From a filamentous cyanobacterium CCT1 (GTDB taxonomy: Bacteria; Cyanobacteriota; Cyanobacteriia; Phormidesmidales; Phormidesmidaceae): a DNA stretch of 64,000 bases. The stretch's first letter is position 1, and every line of letters starts with the position of its first letter. The position numbers and the translations under genes were made by a program. Below the pieces are notes generated by a model that worked only from the letters and a program-made list of their open reading frames with translations, ran no database searches and was not told where the DNA came from. Below, piece after piece: positions 8,536-17,197 of this stretch. The DNA is taken from positions 1 to 64,000 of the forward strand of contig PYER01000006.1 of NCBI GenBank assembly GCA_003017855.1. Direction: 5' to 3'.

Positions 8536-10077
8536 ATGGCTGACTCAAATCTGGGCTGCAAATTAGCAAACCGCTATGAATTACTAGAACCCATTGGTCA
8601 GGGGTCCATGGGTCGCGTGTACCTGGCTGAAGATTTGCTGTTGGGTAGCGTCAAGGTTGCCGTAAAACTGCTGTCCCAGACTATGCCCGGCGAAAAGATG
8701 CGCGATCGCTTCATGCAGGAGGCCATGACCTGCGCTCAGCTGGGCCAGAAGAGCATCCACGTGGTGCGCGTCACCGACTACGGCGTCAGCGACGAAGGAA
8801 TCCCCTTCTACGTTATGGAATACCTGCAGGGGCAAAGCCTGAGCCAGCTGATCAACCTCCAGCCCCTGCCCGTGCCTCGATTTTTAGGCCTGATTCGGCA
8901 AATTTGCCTGGGTCTACAGGCTGCCCACGACGGTATCACGTTAAAGACCCAGCCCGAGCCGGTGCCCATCATCCACCGCGATATCAAGCCCAGCAACATC
9001 ATGATCGTGCAGGACCCCACGCTGGGGGAACTGGCCAAAATTTTAGACTTTGGCATTGCCAAGCTCATGCAGATTGACAGTGACCAAACCAACTGCTTCA
9101 TGGGCACGCTGGCCTACGCCTCCCCTGAGCAAATGGAAGGTCGCGACCTAGACAGCCGCTCTGACATCTACAGCCTCGGGGTGATGATGTTTCAGATGCT
9201 GACGGGCCATCTTCCCCTGCGGGCGAGCAGCCACACCTTTGGCGGCTGGTATAAAGTGCACCAGACCCAGTCCCCAAAGCGCATGGGCGAGGTGGCCAGC
9301 AACATCAAGATCCCCAAGCTGCTCGAAGACCTGGTCATGAGCTGCATGGCCAAGCCCCCTGCAGACCGCCCCCAAAACACCCAGGAACTTCTGCAAACCC
9401 TGGAGCCACTTCAGGCGCGCTACGTCAATGGTTTTCGCATCAGCCAGCGAATTGGCACGACCCTCAACCGGGTGCCCGTTACCCGTCAGCCCGCAGCTGC
9501 TGAGGGCGTTCAAGAGGATCAGGTCTGCAAGCTGACTGTATGGCCTGTCACCAAGCCCGTTGCTGAAATTGTCTTTCCCCATCCGCTGCCCACCAGCAAG
9601 GGCACCTTAGCTACCCTCTGGGCCATGATGCCCGATGCTGAAATCAACCGGCGGCTCGTCAGCACTCGCTACAACACCTTTATCTGCACCATGGCTCCCC
9701 ACCCCATGATGCTGTGGCTCACTGTCCTCTATAGCAGCGCCTATGGCGCCCGCTGGTTGCCCTGCTATCTCGACCTCAAAACGCCCCTGGGCCAGGAGAT
9801 AGCCGGGCTGCTGAGTCAAATAGGCGTCTACAAACTGCTGCTGTTTGCCCTCGAAAACCCGCGTCGCTGCGCCCACGTGCTGAGCTGTAGCGTCTCTGAC
9901 CCCCAGCGCAGTCTGCTGCAGGATTGGGTCCTCACCGCCCGCAGCCGGCCCTCAACCGGGGCTATTACCACCAGCCGTGACCTGTTGCGCAATGAGCTGC
10001 AGACTAAGCTCAAGGCCAAGGTGCTGCAAAAGCTGGAGTCTATCTACGTTGATACTGGATCCAGCCTTTCTGATTAA
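8536..10077 (+). CDS. Eukaryotic-type serine/threonine protein kinase
   Basis: A 513-residue kinase. The catalytic domain (about residues 14-290) has the glycine loop GQGSMGRVYLAED, ATP-anchoring Lys in VAVKLL (K44), the catalytic loop IIHRDIKPSN (D149), DFG at 171-173, and TLAYASPEQ at the activation segment, so it should be active. Residues 300-513 form a second region with no motif I recognise (LWAMMPDAEINRRL, MLWLTVLYSSAYGARWLPCYLDL); it may bind substrate or localise the enzyme. No transmembrane segment is evident. The partner phosphatase could be the PP2C gene at 12.3 kb; that link is by proximity only. Confidence 0.93.
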   Translation: MADSNLGCKLANRYELLEPIGQGSMGRVYLAEDLLLGSVKVAVKLLSQTMPGEKMRDRFMQEAMTCAQLGQKSIHVVRVTDYGVSDEGIPFYVMEYLQGQSLSQLINLQPLPVPRFLGLIRQICLGLQAAHDGITLKTQPEPVPIIHRDIKPSNIMIVQDPTLGELAKILDFGIAKLMQIDSDQTNCFMGTLAYASPEQMEGRDLDSRSDIYSLGVMMFQMLTGHLPLRASSHTFGGWYKVHQTQSPKRMGEVASNIKIPKLLEDLVMSCMAKPPADRPQNTQELLQTLEPLQARYVNGFRISQRIGTTLNRVPVTRQPAAAEGVQEDQVCKLTVWPVTKPVAEIVFPHPLPTSKGTLATLWAMMPDAEINRRLVSTRYNTFICTMAPHPMMLWLTVLYSSAYGARWLPCYLDLKTPLGQEIAGLLSQIGVYKLLLFALENPRRCAHVLSCSVSDPQRSLLQDWVLTARSRPSTGAITTSRDLLRNELQTKLKAKVLQKLESIYVDTGSSLSD

Positions 10078-10115
10078 TTCCCCCAGCAGGAGGTTAGGCT
10101 TGTATAGCTAAAATT

Positions 10116-10988
10116 TTAATTGGGAAAAAAGAGTACCGGATGCCAGCTGCCCCGCAGAATCTCGCGGGTGAGACTGGGGGATGACCACCTGAGAATACCT
10201 TCGATGTTGCGAGAGCAGATGGCGATCGCGCTAATGTCGTGAATTTCGGCCGCTTTCACAATTTCCTGGAGGGGGCTGCCCTCTACAACGGTTGTGTTGA
10301 CCACCAGGTTGAGTTCGGCCAGTTCAGCCTGCAGTTTATCAAGCTCCTGCTGGGCCTGCTGTACAGGACGGGCGCCCTGCAGCTCACGGCGCCCGTGGTT
10401 GTCGATTACCCACAGCAGTCGCACCCGCTCCAGCACCGAATTGGGATGGTGCTTCACCTGGTGGTGAATGTACTGAATTATTTTTTTCCCCCCTTCGGTG
10501 CCGTCGTAGGGTATCAGCAGGTAGCGAAACAAATGACTACAGCGCAGCTCTAGCTCAGCGGTAGTGTAGGTCGACATCAGCTGGGGCCGCAAAATGATCA
10601 TCGGCACGTCTGTTTTCTCGGCCAGGGTAGCGGTGGTGCTGCCAAACAGCTTTTCCTCCAGCAGCGTGCGCGTTGGGCTACCCAAAAAAATCACGTCGGC
10701 CCGGTGCTGCTTGGCCAAACGCAGGATGCAATCGCTGGCCCGGCCTAGCTGTACCTCGACGGTGATCTCAATGTTGTCAGGGGCCTGTCGCAGCAACTCC
10801 TGCAGGCGCTGCCGAGCGGGCTCCAACTGGGCCGAGTCCTGCCGCGGAATTTCTGGCCCGCTCTCCAGCGATACACAGTGAACAAACACCAGCGACTTGA
10901 ACCCTCCGGCAGCCAAACTCGGCACAAACTGAGCTAGGCGGTACATGCCATCGGTAAAGTCGGTACAGATGAGCGCGCGCTGAAACAT
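10116..10988 (-). CDS. Tandem universal stress protein (two UspA domains)
   Basis: Two UspA-like domains in one chain of about 290 residues. The first begins MFQRALICTDFTDGMYRLAQ and ends HRADVIFLGSPTRTLLEEKLFGSTTATLAEKTDVPMIIL in pieces that match the USP C-terminal pattern; the second starts YLLIPYDGTEGGKKIIQYI and ends with ISAIAICSRN. The classic ATP-binding G-2x-G-9x-G(S/T) motif is only loosely matched (LGSPT...FGSTT in domain 1), so nucleotide binding is uncertain. I chose ATG 10988, which has GGGGGA just upstream, over the TTG at 11012. It converges with the Ser/Thr kinase gene. Confidence 0.85.
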   Translation of the reverse strand: MFQRALICTDFTDGMYRLAQFVPSLAAGGFKSLVFVHCVSLESGPEIPRQDSAQLEPARQRLQELLRQAPDNIEITVEVQLGRASDCILRLAKQHRADVIFLGSPTRTLLEEKLFGSTTATLAEKTDVPMIILRPQLMSTYTTAELELRCSHLFRYLLIPYDGTEGGKKIIQYIHHQVKHHPNSVLERVRLLWVIDNHGRRELQGARPVQQAQQELDKLQAELAELNLVVNTTVVEGSPLQEIVKAAEIHDISAIAICSRNIEGILRWSSPSLTREILRGSWHPVLFFPN

Positions 10989-11606
10989 AGTTCCCCCGTT
11001 CAGGTGCAACAAAATTGGTCGAGTATTCGATGGTTAAAGACCGGCCCTATTGCAGGCCATCACCTGGCTCAACAGGCAAGCTCGCCAATTGTGAGGGGCA
11101 TCGATTTCCAGCCCCATACCAGCGGCGGGGCGATCCCTCTCTATTAACCATAGCGTTTGACCGGGATGTTTTAACCCCAATTGAGCAACCAGAAGCGTTG
11201 GTGCTAGAGGCAGTTGACCGGGTCTGCCCACAGGCAAAAGTGGGTTGAGGTGAAACTATTGAACAGGGAGTGGGCGGCTTGGCCCTGGCACCCTCAGTGG
11301 ATAAATGTCTAAAACACTGGGCCAGCATTGTCTGGAGTGCTACTCGACAGACTATTGTTGCGGTGTCTCGGAAGGCATTGCTGAAAAAGGATGCCTGGAG
11401 CCACTCATTTGTTGGTTACTAGTGGTGGTTACTGGACTCAGTTACTGGACTCAGTTACTGGACTCAATAGTTGAGCCCCTGGTTAAGAGCTTTGAGAGCA
11501 TTGAAGCTGACGCCCCGACATCCCCGGCCTGATTCAAGGTAACCCTGCAAGAGAGGGAGGTCGTCGTCTTCATGCTGTTTCATGAGGTCGTGAACAGAGT
11601 TAGAGA
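10989..11606. other. Non-coding stretch between nblA and the USP gene
   Basis: About 620 bp with two short plus-strand ORFs (11015-11248, 11305-11532) that lack ribosome sites and recognisable content, so I do not call them. It holds the 3' flank of nblA and the promoter region of the USP gene, plus a three-copy 13-bp tandem repeat listed separately. Confidence 0.45.
11429..11467. repeat. Three tandem copies of a 13-bp repeat
   Basis: TTACTGGACTCAG occurs at 11429-11441 and 11442-11454, then TTACTGGACTCAA at 11455-11467. It is non-coding as far as I can tell. Confidence 0.85.
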
Positions 11607-11801
11607 CTAGATCTGGGGATTTGGCCCAATCCCCCATTCGTGCTTGAGAAAGTGCTTGTACATGCTTTCTCGCATCATCATCTGCTCGTACAGCTTGACT
11701 AAGAACTGCTGAGCTTGCTCACGACTCATTTTGTCCACCTGAGTTTCAAACGATCGCAGACTAAACTGCTGCTCCAATGAGAGTTGCATCGGTTCGTTCA
11801 T
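11607..11801 (-). CDS. nblA: Phycobilisome degradation protein NblA
   Basis: A 64-residue protein with the typical NblA sequence: LSLEQQFSLRSFETQV, KMSREQAQQFLVKLYEQMMM and RESMYKHFLKHEWGI. NblA is a small helical dimer that binds phycobiliproteins and hands phycobilisomes to Clp protease during nitrogen, sulfur or light stress. The start ATG 11801 has GGAG seven bases upstream. More than 500 bp of leader follows on the upstream side, which fits a stress-regulated gene. I found no exact NtcA site there; the closest, GTAAAAGATTTAC near 12287-12299, has a 7-nt spacer. Confidence 0.95.
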   Translation of the reverse strand: MNEPMQLSLEQQFSLRSFETQVDKMSREQAQQFLVKLYEQMMMRESMYKHFLKHEWGIGPNPQI

Positions 11802-12329
11802 GGATTTACTCCAGAGAGAGAGAACAACACCCCGGTTAGAATTGGGTCCTCAGATTTACACCTGAGTCACTGGCCCCAAGGCCTTCAACCAGCTTTCTAC
11901 ACTGAGAAACCAAGCTGAATGCCCTTGACCTCCTAGTCGGGATGGGTTTGACCACAACGCCAATCGCAGTCAATGCGCGATTGTTTACAAATTATAACAA
12001 CCATTTGACAAAGATCCAGTTGTTGGCGTTATGAGCGAATATAACAATTCATCCCCAAACCGTCATCTGCCGGCAGAGAATTTACAATTTTTAGCAATGA
12101 AAGCTAAGCAAAAATGCTCAGGGCAAACTTCTTAACATATTCTTCGCTTGAGCGGATATAGCCTGGGCTAAAGGTTGATTTATCGGCACGACCACGCAAA
12201 ACCAACAGTTTGAGAGGCCAGGAGCTACGATTACCTAGCACTATCTCAGGCTTAGCAGCATGAGCCTGAGGGCAGATCCGCTAGCCGTAAAAGATTTACC
12301 CCTAGTAAGAGGGATATTAACGGGCGCAG
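11802..12329. other. Upstream region of nblA and downstream flank of the PP2C gene
   Basis: A 528-bp AT-richer stretch. On the minus strand a TATAAT hexamer at 11996-11991 is a candidate -10 element for nblA, about 190 bp from its start; no good -35 is seen 17 bp upstream, as expected of an activated promoter. An inverted repeat CTCAGGCT...AGCCTGAG (12245-12270, 10-nt loop) lies 60 bp past the PP2C stop and might weakly terminate that operon; it has no T-run. Confidence 0.45.
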
Positions 12330-13130
12330 CTAAGCGTCAGCGCTGAGATCGGCCTTGGTCTCGGCGCTGTTTAACGACGGCGTTACATTCACCACCACCA
12401 CCGTTATGTTGTCGCGGCCCCCCCGCTGCTTGGCGGAGTTGACCAGCGCTGTAGCGGCTGCTTCGCAAGCGCGAATGGATTTGAGGTGAGAGGCAATTAG
12501 GTGGTCTGACAATTCTTCGGTGAGCCCATCGCTGCACAGCAGCAGGCGATCGCCCGCCTGCACCTCGATCGGCTGAATATCAATTTCACTCAGGTCATCG
12601 CGCCCGAGGCACTGGGAGAGCACATGTCGCCACGGATGGCTGCGCGACTGGGCTGGCGTTACCTCACCAGCCCGAATGGCCTTGGCAATCCAGGTGTGGT
12701 CTTCAGTCAGCTGCTCCAGGTGATGCCCCCGCAGCCGGTAGAGGCGAGAATCGCCCACGTGGGCACACCAGGGTTGGGGATCGCTGTCGCGAAAGGTGAC
12801 CAGCACCACCGTGGTGCCCATGTCGGCTCGCTCCGGGTGTCGCCGCTGATCGTCGAGAATGGCGTTATTGGCCTGCTTTAGGGCCTGCTCCAGCAGCAGC
12901 GCTGTGGCGGTCTCAAGATGCCAGTGCTGGTCTAGAAAGGTTTTGATGGCGCTAGTGGCCAAACGGCTAGCCTCCTGCCCCCCAGCGTGGCCACCCATGC
13001 CATCGGCAACAATAAAAAAACGCCCGTTAGGGTCGACGTAGTAATCGTCCTGGTTGCTAGTGCGCAGCAGCCCTGGGTCGGATAGGCCTGAAAAAATGCA
13101 ATCTACCATAGCAAACTCGGACCAAACCAT
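12330..13130 (-). CDS. PP2C-family protein phosphatase
   Basis: A 266-residue Mg/Mn-dependent Ser/Thr phosphatase of the short bacterial PrpC/Stp type. Motifs run in order: [28 protein letters not shown] (metal-binding Asp and GGH), [42 protein letters not shown] and [11 protein letters not shown]. It should reverse phosphorylation by Ser/Thr kinases such as the one at 8.5 kb. The ATG at 13130 shares its A with the TAA of the upstream UbiB-family gene (TAATG), so the two are translationally coupled; this supports the longer start over the internal Met at residue 8. Confidence 0.93.
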   Translation of the reverse strand: MVWSEFAMVDCIFSGLSDPGLLRTSNQDDYYVDPNGRFFIVADGMGGHAGGQEASRLATSAIKTFLDQHWHLETATALLLEQALKQANNAILDDQRRHPERADMGTTVVLVTFRDSDPQPWCAHVGDSRLYRLRGHHLEQLTEDHTWIAKAIRAGEVTPAQSRSHPWRHVLSQCLGRDDLSEIDIQPIEVQAGDRLLLCSDGLTEELSDHLIASHLKSIRACEAAATALVNSAKQRGGRDNITVVVVNVTPSLNSAETKADLSADA

Positions 13131-15013
13131 TAGGGCAGGCGATCGGCCCGGTTAATCTTAAATACCGATCGCAGAAACGCAATGCCAGTGCCCACCGCCA
13201 GCACCCCCGGTATCAGGGCCAGCCAGACAAACTCTGACAGCAGCAGTCCGGTGGCCGAGAGGGTGAATGCGCCGAGCAAAATAGCGTAGTTGTTGGCCAT
13301 CGATACGCTGCTGATGCGGCGCAGGGCGCGATCGGTCTCGATGGAGCGCACCCGCACGCGAATATCCCCGCGCTCTAGCTTGTCGAGGGTATCTTCAATG
13401 CGTCGGGGCAGGCCCAGGGCAGAGGTGCTCACCTGGGCAGCCTGGCGGCTCAGCTCGCCCAGCAGACTGTTAGCGCTATCGGTCGGATTGCCATTAGACA
13501 TAAGCTGTGCAGCAAACGGCTTAGCCGCTTCCATAAAGTTAAACTCGGGGTCGAGCCCTTTACCCACCCCTTCCAGGGTCGAAAAAGCCCGCATGACAAA
13601 GGTAAAGGTGGCCGGAAAGCGAAAGGGCTGGTCGTAAGCCACCGCATACAGGTCATCACTGATGGCGTTGATGGACTGCTCCTCGAAGGGCTTGTCCATG
13701 AAGTTATCCAAAATATACTGGATAGAGCGCCGCACCGGGCTCATGTCCTCGATTTCAGCTAGCGCCCCTAGCTCTACCAGCGAATTCATCACCTGCTCAG
13801 CGTTGCGCTGGGCGATGCCCATAAACGTATTCATCAACCGCTGGCGGGTCAGCGGCTGCACCTGGCCCATCATGCCAAAGTCGTAGAAAATGAGCGAGCC
13901 ATCCAGGCTGACGGCGATGTTGCCGGGGTGGGGGTCGGCGTGGAAAAAGCCGTTGTTGAGCAGCTGGTGCAGATAGGCCTGAGCGCCCAGGCGGGCCAGG
14001 CGGCTGCGGTCCAGGCCAGCGGCCTCCAGGGCATCGTAGTGGCTGATCTTGATGCCCGGCATGTATTCCAGGGTGACGACCCGCGAGGAGGTTAGCCGCC
14101 AAAAGACCCGAGGTACATTAACCCAGTCTTCGCCTCGAAAGTTGCGGCGAAAGGTGTCGGCATTGCGCCCCTCGTTGAGGTAGTCAATTTCTTCCCACAG
14201 AATGCGGCAGCACTCGGCGTAAATACCAAGCCAGTCGCGCCCTTTTCCCCAGCTGGGATGGTTTTGAAAGTAGTGGGCAATGCCTTTAAGAATCGAGAGG
14301 TCAATGGTGAAGAGCGATCGCAGCCCCGGTCGCTGCACCTTGACGACCACCTCTTCACCGCTGTGCAGCTGGGCGCGGTGCACCTGACCCAGGCTAGCAG
14401 CGGCCAGAGGAATGGGGTCGAAGGTGCGGTAGAGGGTGTGGATGGGCTTACCTAGGTCGGCCTCAATAATGTCGCGGACCTGCTCATAGCTAAACGCGGG
14501 TACGCGATCCTGCAATTTAGAGAGCTCTTCGACAAACTCGATGGGGAAAATATCGGCTCGAGTCGAGAAGAGCTGACCTACCTTAATGAACGTCGGCCCT
14601 AGATCGAGCAGCGTTTCGCGAATCCATACCGCTAGCTGATGCCGCCGCGCCGCCTGGGCATCGGGGGTCATAGCGCCGCCATAGCTCCAGGCTTTGCCAT
14701 AGAGCCAGCGGGCCCACAGCAGCTGCAGCACAAAACCCCAGATATCGACAAAGCGGCGCTGGCGAGAGTAGCGGCCCTGATTCCAGCGGTAGGCTTTTTG
14801 GCTAAAGGGCAGACCCTTTTCGTCAGACGACTCAATGCCAATCGTACTGGCCAGGGGCAGCTGTGACGTCGTTTCACCCTCCGGCAACTGGCCGGGGGGC
14901 AGTGGGTCTAGGACACCGCCGTTGACTTCCAAACCATGACCCAAGTTACCCTCCCCGTGGACTTGGGAGGACGGTAGCTTGGACGACGCAGACGAATCGG
15001 AAACAGCAGACAC
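13130..15013 (-). CDS. ABC1/UbiB/AarF-family atypical kinase
   Basis: A 627-residue member of the UbiB/ABC1 family, linked to quinone metabolism and, in plastids, plastoglobule kinases. Key motifs are present: the family-specific [11 protein letters not shown] (KxGQ, residues 144-147), the ATP-binding Lys in [21 protein letters not shown] (catalytic loop) and FYDFGMMG (metal-binding Asp). Two hydrophobic helices near the C-terminus (around 575-615) should anchor it in a membrane. The N-terminal 60 residues are a Ser/Gly/Pro-rich extension. It starts at GTG 15013 behind TAGGAG. Its stop overlaps the PP2C start by one base. Confidence 0.93.
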   Translation of the reverse strand: MSAVSDSSASSKLPSSQVHGEGNLGHGLEVNGGVLDPLPPGQLPEGETTSQLPLASTIGIESSDEKGLPFSQKAYRWNQGRYSRQRRFVDIWGFVLQLLWARWLYGKAWSYGGAMTPDAQAARRHQLAVWIRETLLDLGPTFIKVGQLFSTRADIFPIEFVEELSKLQDRVPAFSYEQVRDIIEADLGKPIHTLYRTFDPIPLAAASLGQVHRAQLHSGEEVVVKVQRPGLRSLFTIDLSILKGIAHYFQNHPSWGKGRDWLGIYAECCRILWEEIDYLNEGRNADTFRRNFRGEDWVNVPRVFWRLTSSRVVTLEYMPGIKISHYDALEAAGLDRSRLARLGAQAYLHQLLNNGFFHADPHPGNIAVSLDGSLIFYDFGMMGQVQPLTRQRLMNTFMGIAQRNAEQVMNSLVELGALAEIEDMSPVRRSIQYILDNFMDKPFEEQSINAISDDLYAVAYDQPFRFPATFTFVMRAFSTLEGVGKGLDPEFNFMEAAKPFAAQLMSNGNPTDSANSLLGELSRQAAQVSTSALGLPRRIEDTLDKLERGDIRVRVRSIETDRALRRISSVSMANNYAILLGAFTLSATGLLLSEFVWLALIPGVLAVGTGIAFLRSVFKINRADRLP

Positions 15014-15128
15014 TCAGGCTCCTAGGCAGGGAAAACAGGGGCGACAGCAGCGGCCTTAGATGGCGCCATCCCAGCATTGGACAGCGGCGATGGATGCTTA
15101 AACTGCCAAGCTAGGGTGCAGGGCACCT

Positions 15129-15449
15129 CTAGACCTGGGAGGTGGTTCGATACTGCTGTAGAGCAACCCGTACCTGAGCAATTTCGGCTCGCAAGGTGTC
15201 GATAGTGGCTTGCAGATCGGTCTCGGCAGCCGTCGGGGCAGTGCTGGAGTAAGTCACTCCGGCCTCGGCCTCAGCCTGCTGGGCCCGGGCCATGACGTCT
15301 TCAGTAAACTGCCGAAAGTATTCCCGCTGCTCGGCGTCAAACTTGCCTACCAGGCTGAGGCCGTCGGTCAACAGTCGCTCAGCCCGCTCGTTGATGGCGT
15401 CGGCCAAAGCGCGGCCAACGTAAAACGCATGCAGCACAGGGCTACTCAT
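15129..15449 (-). CDS. Small coiled-coil protein, DUF6825-like
   Basis: A 106-residue protein with no signal or membrane segment, reading VLHAFYVGRALADAINERAE and then GKFDAEQREYFRQFTEDVM, with a C-terminal heptad-like helix (TDLQATIDTLRAEIAQVRVAL). The N-terminal pattern resembles a cyanobacterial and plastid family I know as DUF6825; no molecular role is established. It sits upstream of the UbiB-family gene on the same strand with a 115-bp gap. Confidence 0.7.
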   Translation of the reverse strand: MSSPVLHAFYVGRALADAINERAERLLTDGLSLVGKFDAEQREYFRQFTEDVMARAQQAEAEAGVTYSSTAPTAAETDLQATIDTLRAEIAQVRVALQQYRTTSQV

Positions 15450-15569
15450 GGTAAACCTCAGGGAAACGGATCTTGTAGTAGAAATACTAACTGTAGAGAA
15501 TTATAACGTTCTTATTCATCTAACACCGGGCAGATATTCAGGTAAATTCTGGCCCGCCTCGCTCGGTGT

Positions 15570-17141
15570 CTAGCTAGACGCCGGGGCTGGCGCCGCGGGC
15601 GGGCGGGTCGGCGCGGTGATAGGAGCCGGTGCAGCTCCCTCTGGAGGGGCGGTTAAGGGAGGGGCCTCGAGCGGTGCCGGCGGTGCCAGCGGCTCTGGCG
15701 CCGGGACCGGAGCGACGCTGGGTTGAGGGGGCGGATCTGCCGGCAGGGCTGGCTCCCCTGGCTGGGGCCAGGGCTCGACCGGAGTCTCCCAGGGTTCTTC
15801 CCAGGATTCTTCGGGTTCGGCAACCGGGTCAGAGGTGGGCTGAGGTTGGGGCACAGCCGGCGGAGGGGCGGCAGGTTCCTGCGGATCGGGAGCAAAGTCG
15901 GGAGCAGGCTCAGAACCCGGGGGCGGTGTATTGCCGTAGTCAGGGCGATCGCGCAGAGCCGGAGCATCGTTCCAGGGTTGCCAGAGTTCGCTGCCATCCC
16001 AGTCGGGTAGGGGTGGAAAGGACTGATTGGGGTTGAGCCGCTCGGGGTTGGCCGAGGTGGCGGGCTGCAGGCGAGCATAGAGACCCAGGCCCAGGCCGCT
16101 TACAGTAGCCACTAACCCGGTCAAGGCCAGAGCCAGAGTCGTGGAGGACCGTCGGGAGGGGGTGCTAGCGGCGGTAGCGCGGGGGCGATCGCGCCCCCAG
16201 GTCTGCGGTTCTAACTGACTAACTGAAGTGGAGCGGCTAGCCACAACTACGGTCGCTGGCCCAGTCGAGGGCGGGGCCGCCGCCGGGGCGGCAGGATCAG
16301 TTGACCGTTCAGTAGATAATTGAGCTGGGGGTAGCTCAGTGTCAGCGGGCAGCAGCGCGGTCCAATCCGTTAGCGAAAGCTTGGGTAACTGTCCGGCGGC
16401 GGGGCTACCGGCCTCCAGGGCCGCATCTAGACTGGTGGGTAAGGCTGGGTGGCAGCGGCGGAACTCGACGGTGAGCGGGGCCTTGGTGGCCTCAGCCCGC
16501 TGCCCGGTCAGTAAAAAATACAGCAGATAAGTGAGACCTCGCACCAGGGTCGATTCTATGGCCGATTCTGCGCGAGAGACAGAATCACTCGCCGCTGAAC
16601 TGGTCTCTGCTGGGGGTAATTGAACCAGGTCAAACCCTGTAAAGGTAATAGTTTTAGCCTCTGGGGCATACCAGACTTGATCGGGGGTGAGCCGCAGCCC
16701 AGCCCAGCCCAGGGGACGCAACGTTTCAAGTACCTCGATCAGCTGACGCAGCACAGCTAGGCTAGTTCGAGGCGGAAGGGGAGCCTGACCAGGGATAAGG
16801 CGATCGAGCGGCATACCGGCTGGGTTGGCCAAAGTTTGGTAGCAGACACCCTCTTCTTCAAACCCGCCCAGACGCTGCGGCAGAGCCCTGTGCTTAAGCC
16901 CATTCACCTGATCTAGATAGCGGTAGAAGGCTTGCCTCTCCGAGACGTCGGGCAGGGTCTCTGGCTTGCGGCTGCCCAACACACGCAGCTGAATCCACTG
17001 CCCCCGAGATACGTCCATGGCCAGGTACAGGGGGCCAACGGCGTCATCGGCTACCCACGCATCGATGACGTAGGTACCATTTTGCAGGGCGGTGCCCACG
17101 GCTAGGGTCATAAACACAGGGCGGTCAAATATCTTTGCCAC
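15570..17141 (-). CDS. Probable pseudokinase with membrane anchor and proline-rich tail
   Basis: A 523-residue protein. Residues 15-220 look like a protein-kinase fold: TYVIDAWVADDAVGPLYLAMD and WIQLRVLG resemble the N-lobe, and LRPLGWAGLRLTPDQVW with ITFTGFDLVQL sit where HRDxKPxN and DFG belong. The catalytic Asp of the HRD loop is absent, so phosphotransfer is unlikely. A hydrophobic helix LALALTGLVATVSGLGLGLY near residue 340 should span the membrane; the remaining 150 residues are Pro/Ala/Glu-rich and low in complexity. The start is GTG 17141; ATG 17111 is an alternative. It lies 56 bp after the DHH-CBS fusion gene. Confidence 0.6.
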   Translation of the reverse strand: MAKIFDRPVFMTLAVGTALQNGTYVIDAWVADDAVGPLYLAMDVSRGQWIQLRVLGSRKPETLPDVSERQAFYRYLDQVNGLKHRALPQRLGGFEEEGVCYQTLANPAGMPLDRLIPGQAPLPPRTSLAVLRQLIEVLETLRPLGWAGLRLTPDQVWYAPEAKTITFTGFDLVQLPPAETSSAASDSVSRAESAIESTLVRGLTYLLYFLLTGQRAEATKAPLTVEFRRCHPALPTSLDAALEAGSPAAGQLPKLSLTDWTALLPADTELPPAQLSTERSTDPAAPAAAPPSTGPATVVVASRSTSVSQLEPQTWGRDRPRATAASTPSRRSSTTLALALTGLVATVSGLGLGLYARLQPATSANPERLNPNQSFPPLPDWDGSELWQPWNDAPALRDRPDYGNTPPPGSEPAPDFAPDPQEPAAPPPAVPQPQPTSDPVAEPEESWEEPWETPVEPWPQPGEPALPADPPPQPSVAPVPAPEPLAPPAPLEAPPLTAPPEGAAPAPITAPTRPPAAPAPASS

Positions 17142-17197
17142 TGTAACCCGTTCTCAACGCGTTCAGAGCGGGGATGTGCCAATATCTTGCGCCCTGG

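Noticed and set aside
11015-11532. Two short plus-strand ORFs (11015-11248 and 11305-11532) between the USP and nblA genes
   Set aside because: No ribosome site, no recognisable motif, and one runs through a 13-bp tandem repeat; the predicted peptides look random.
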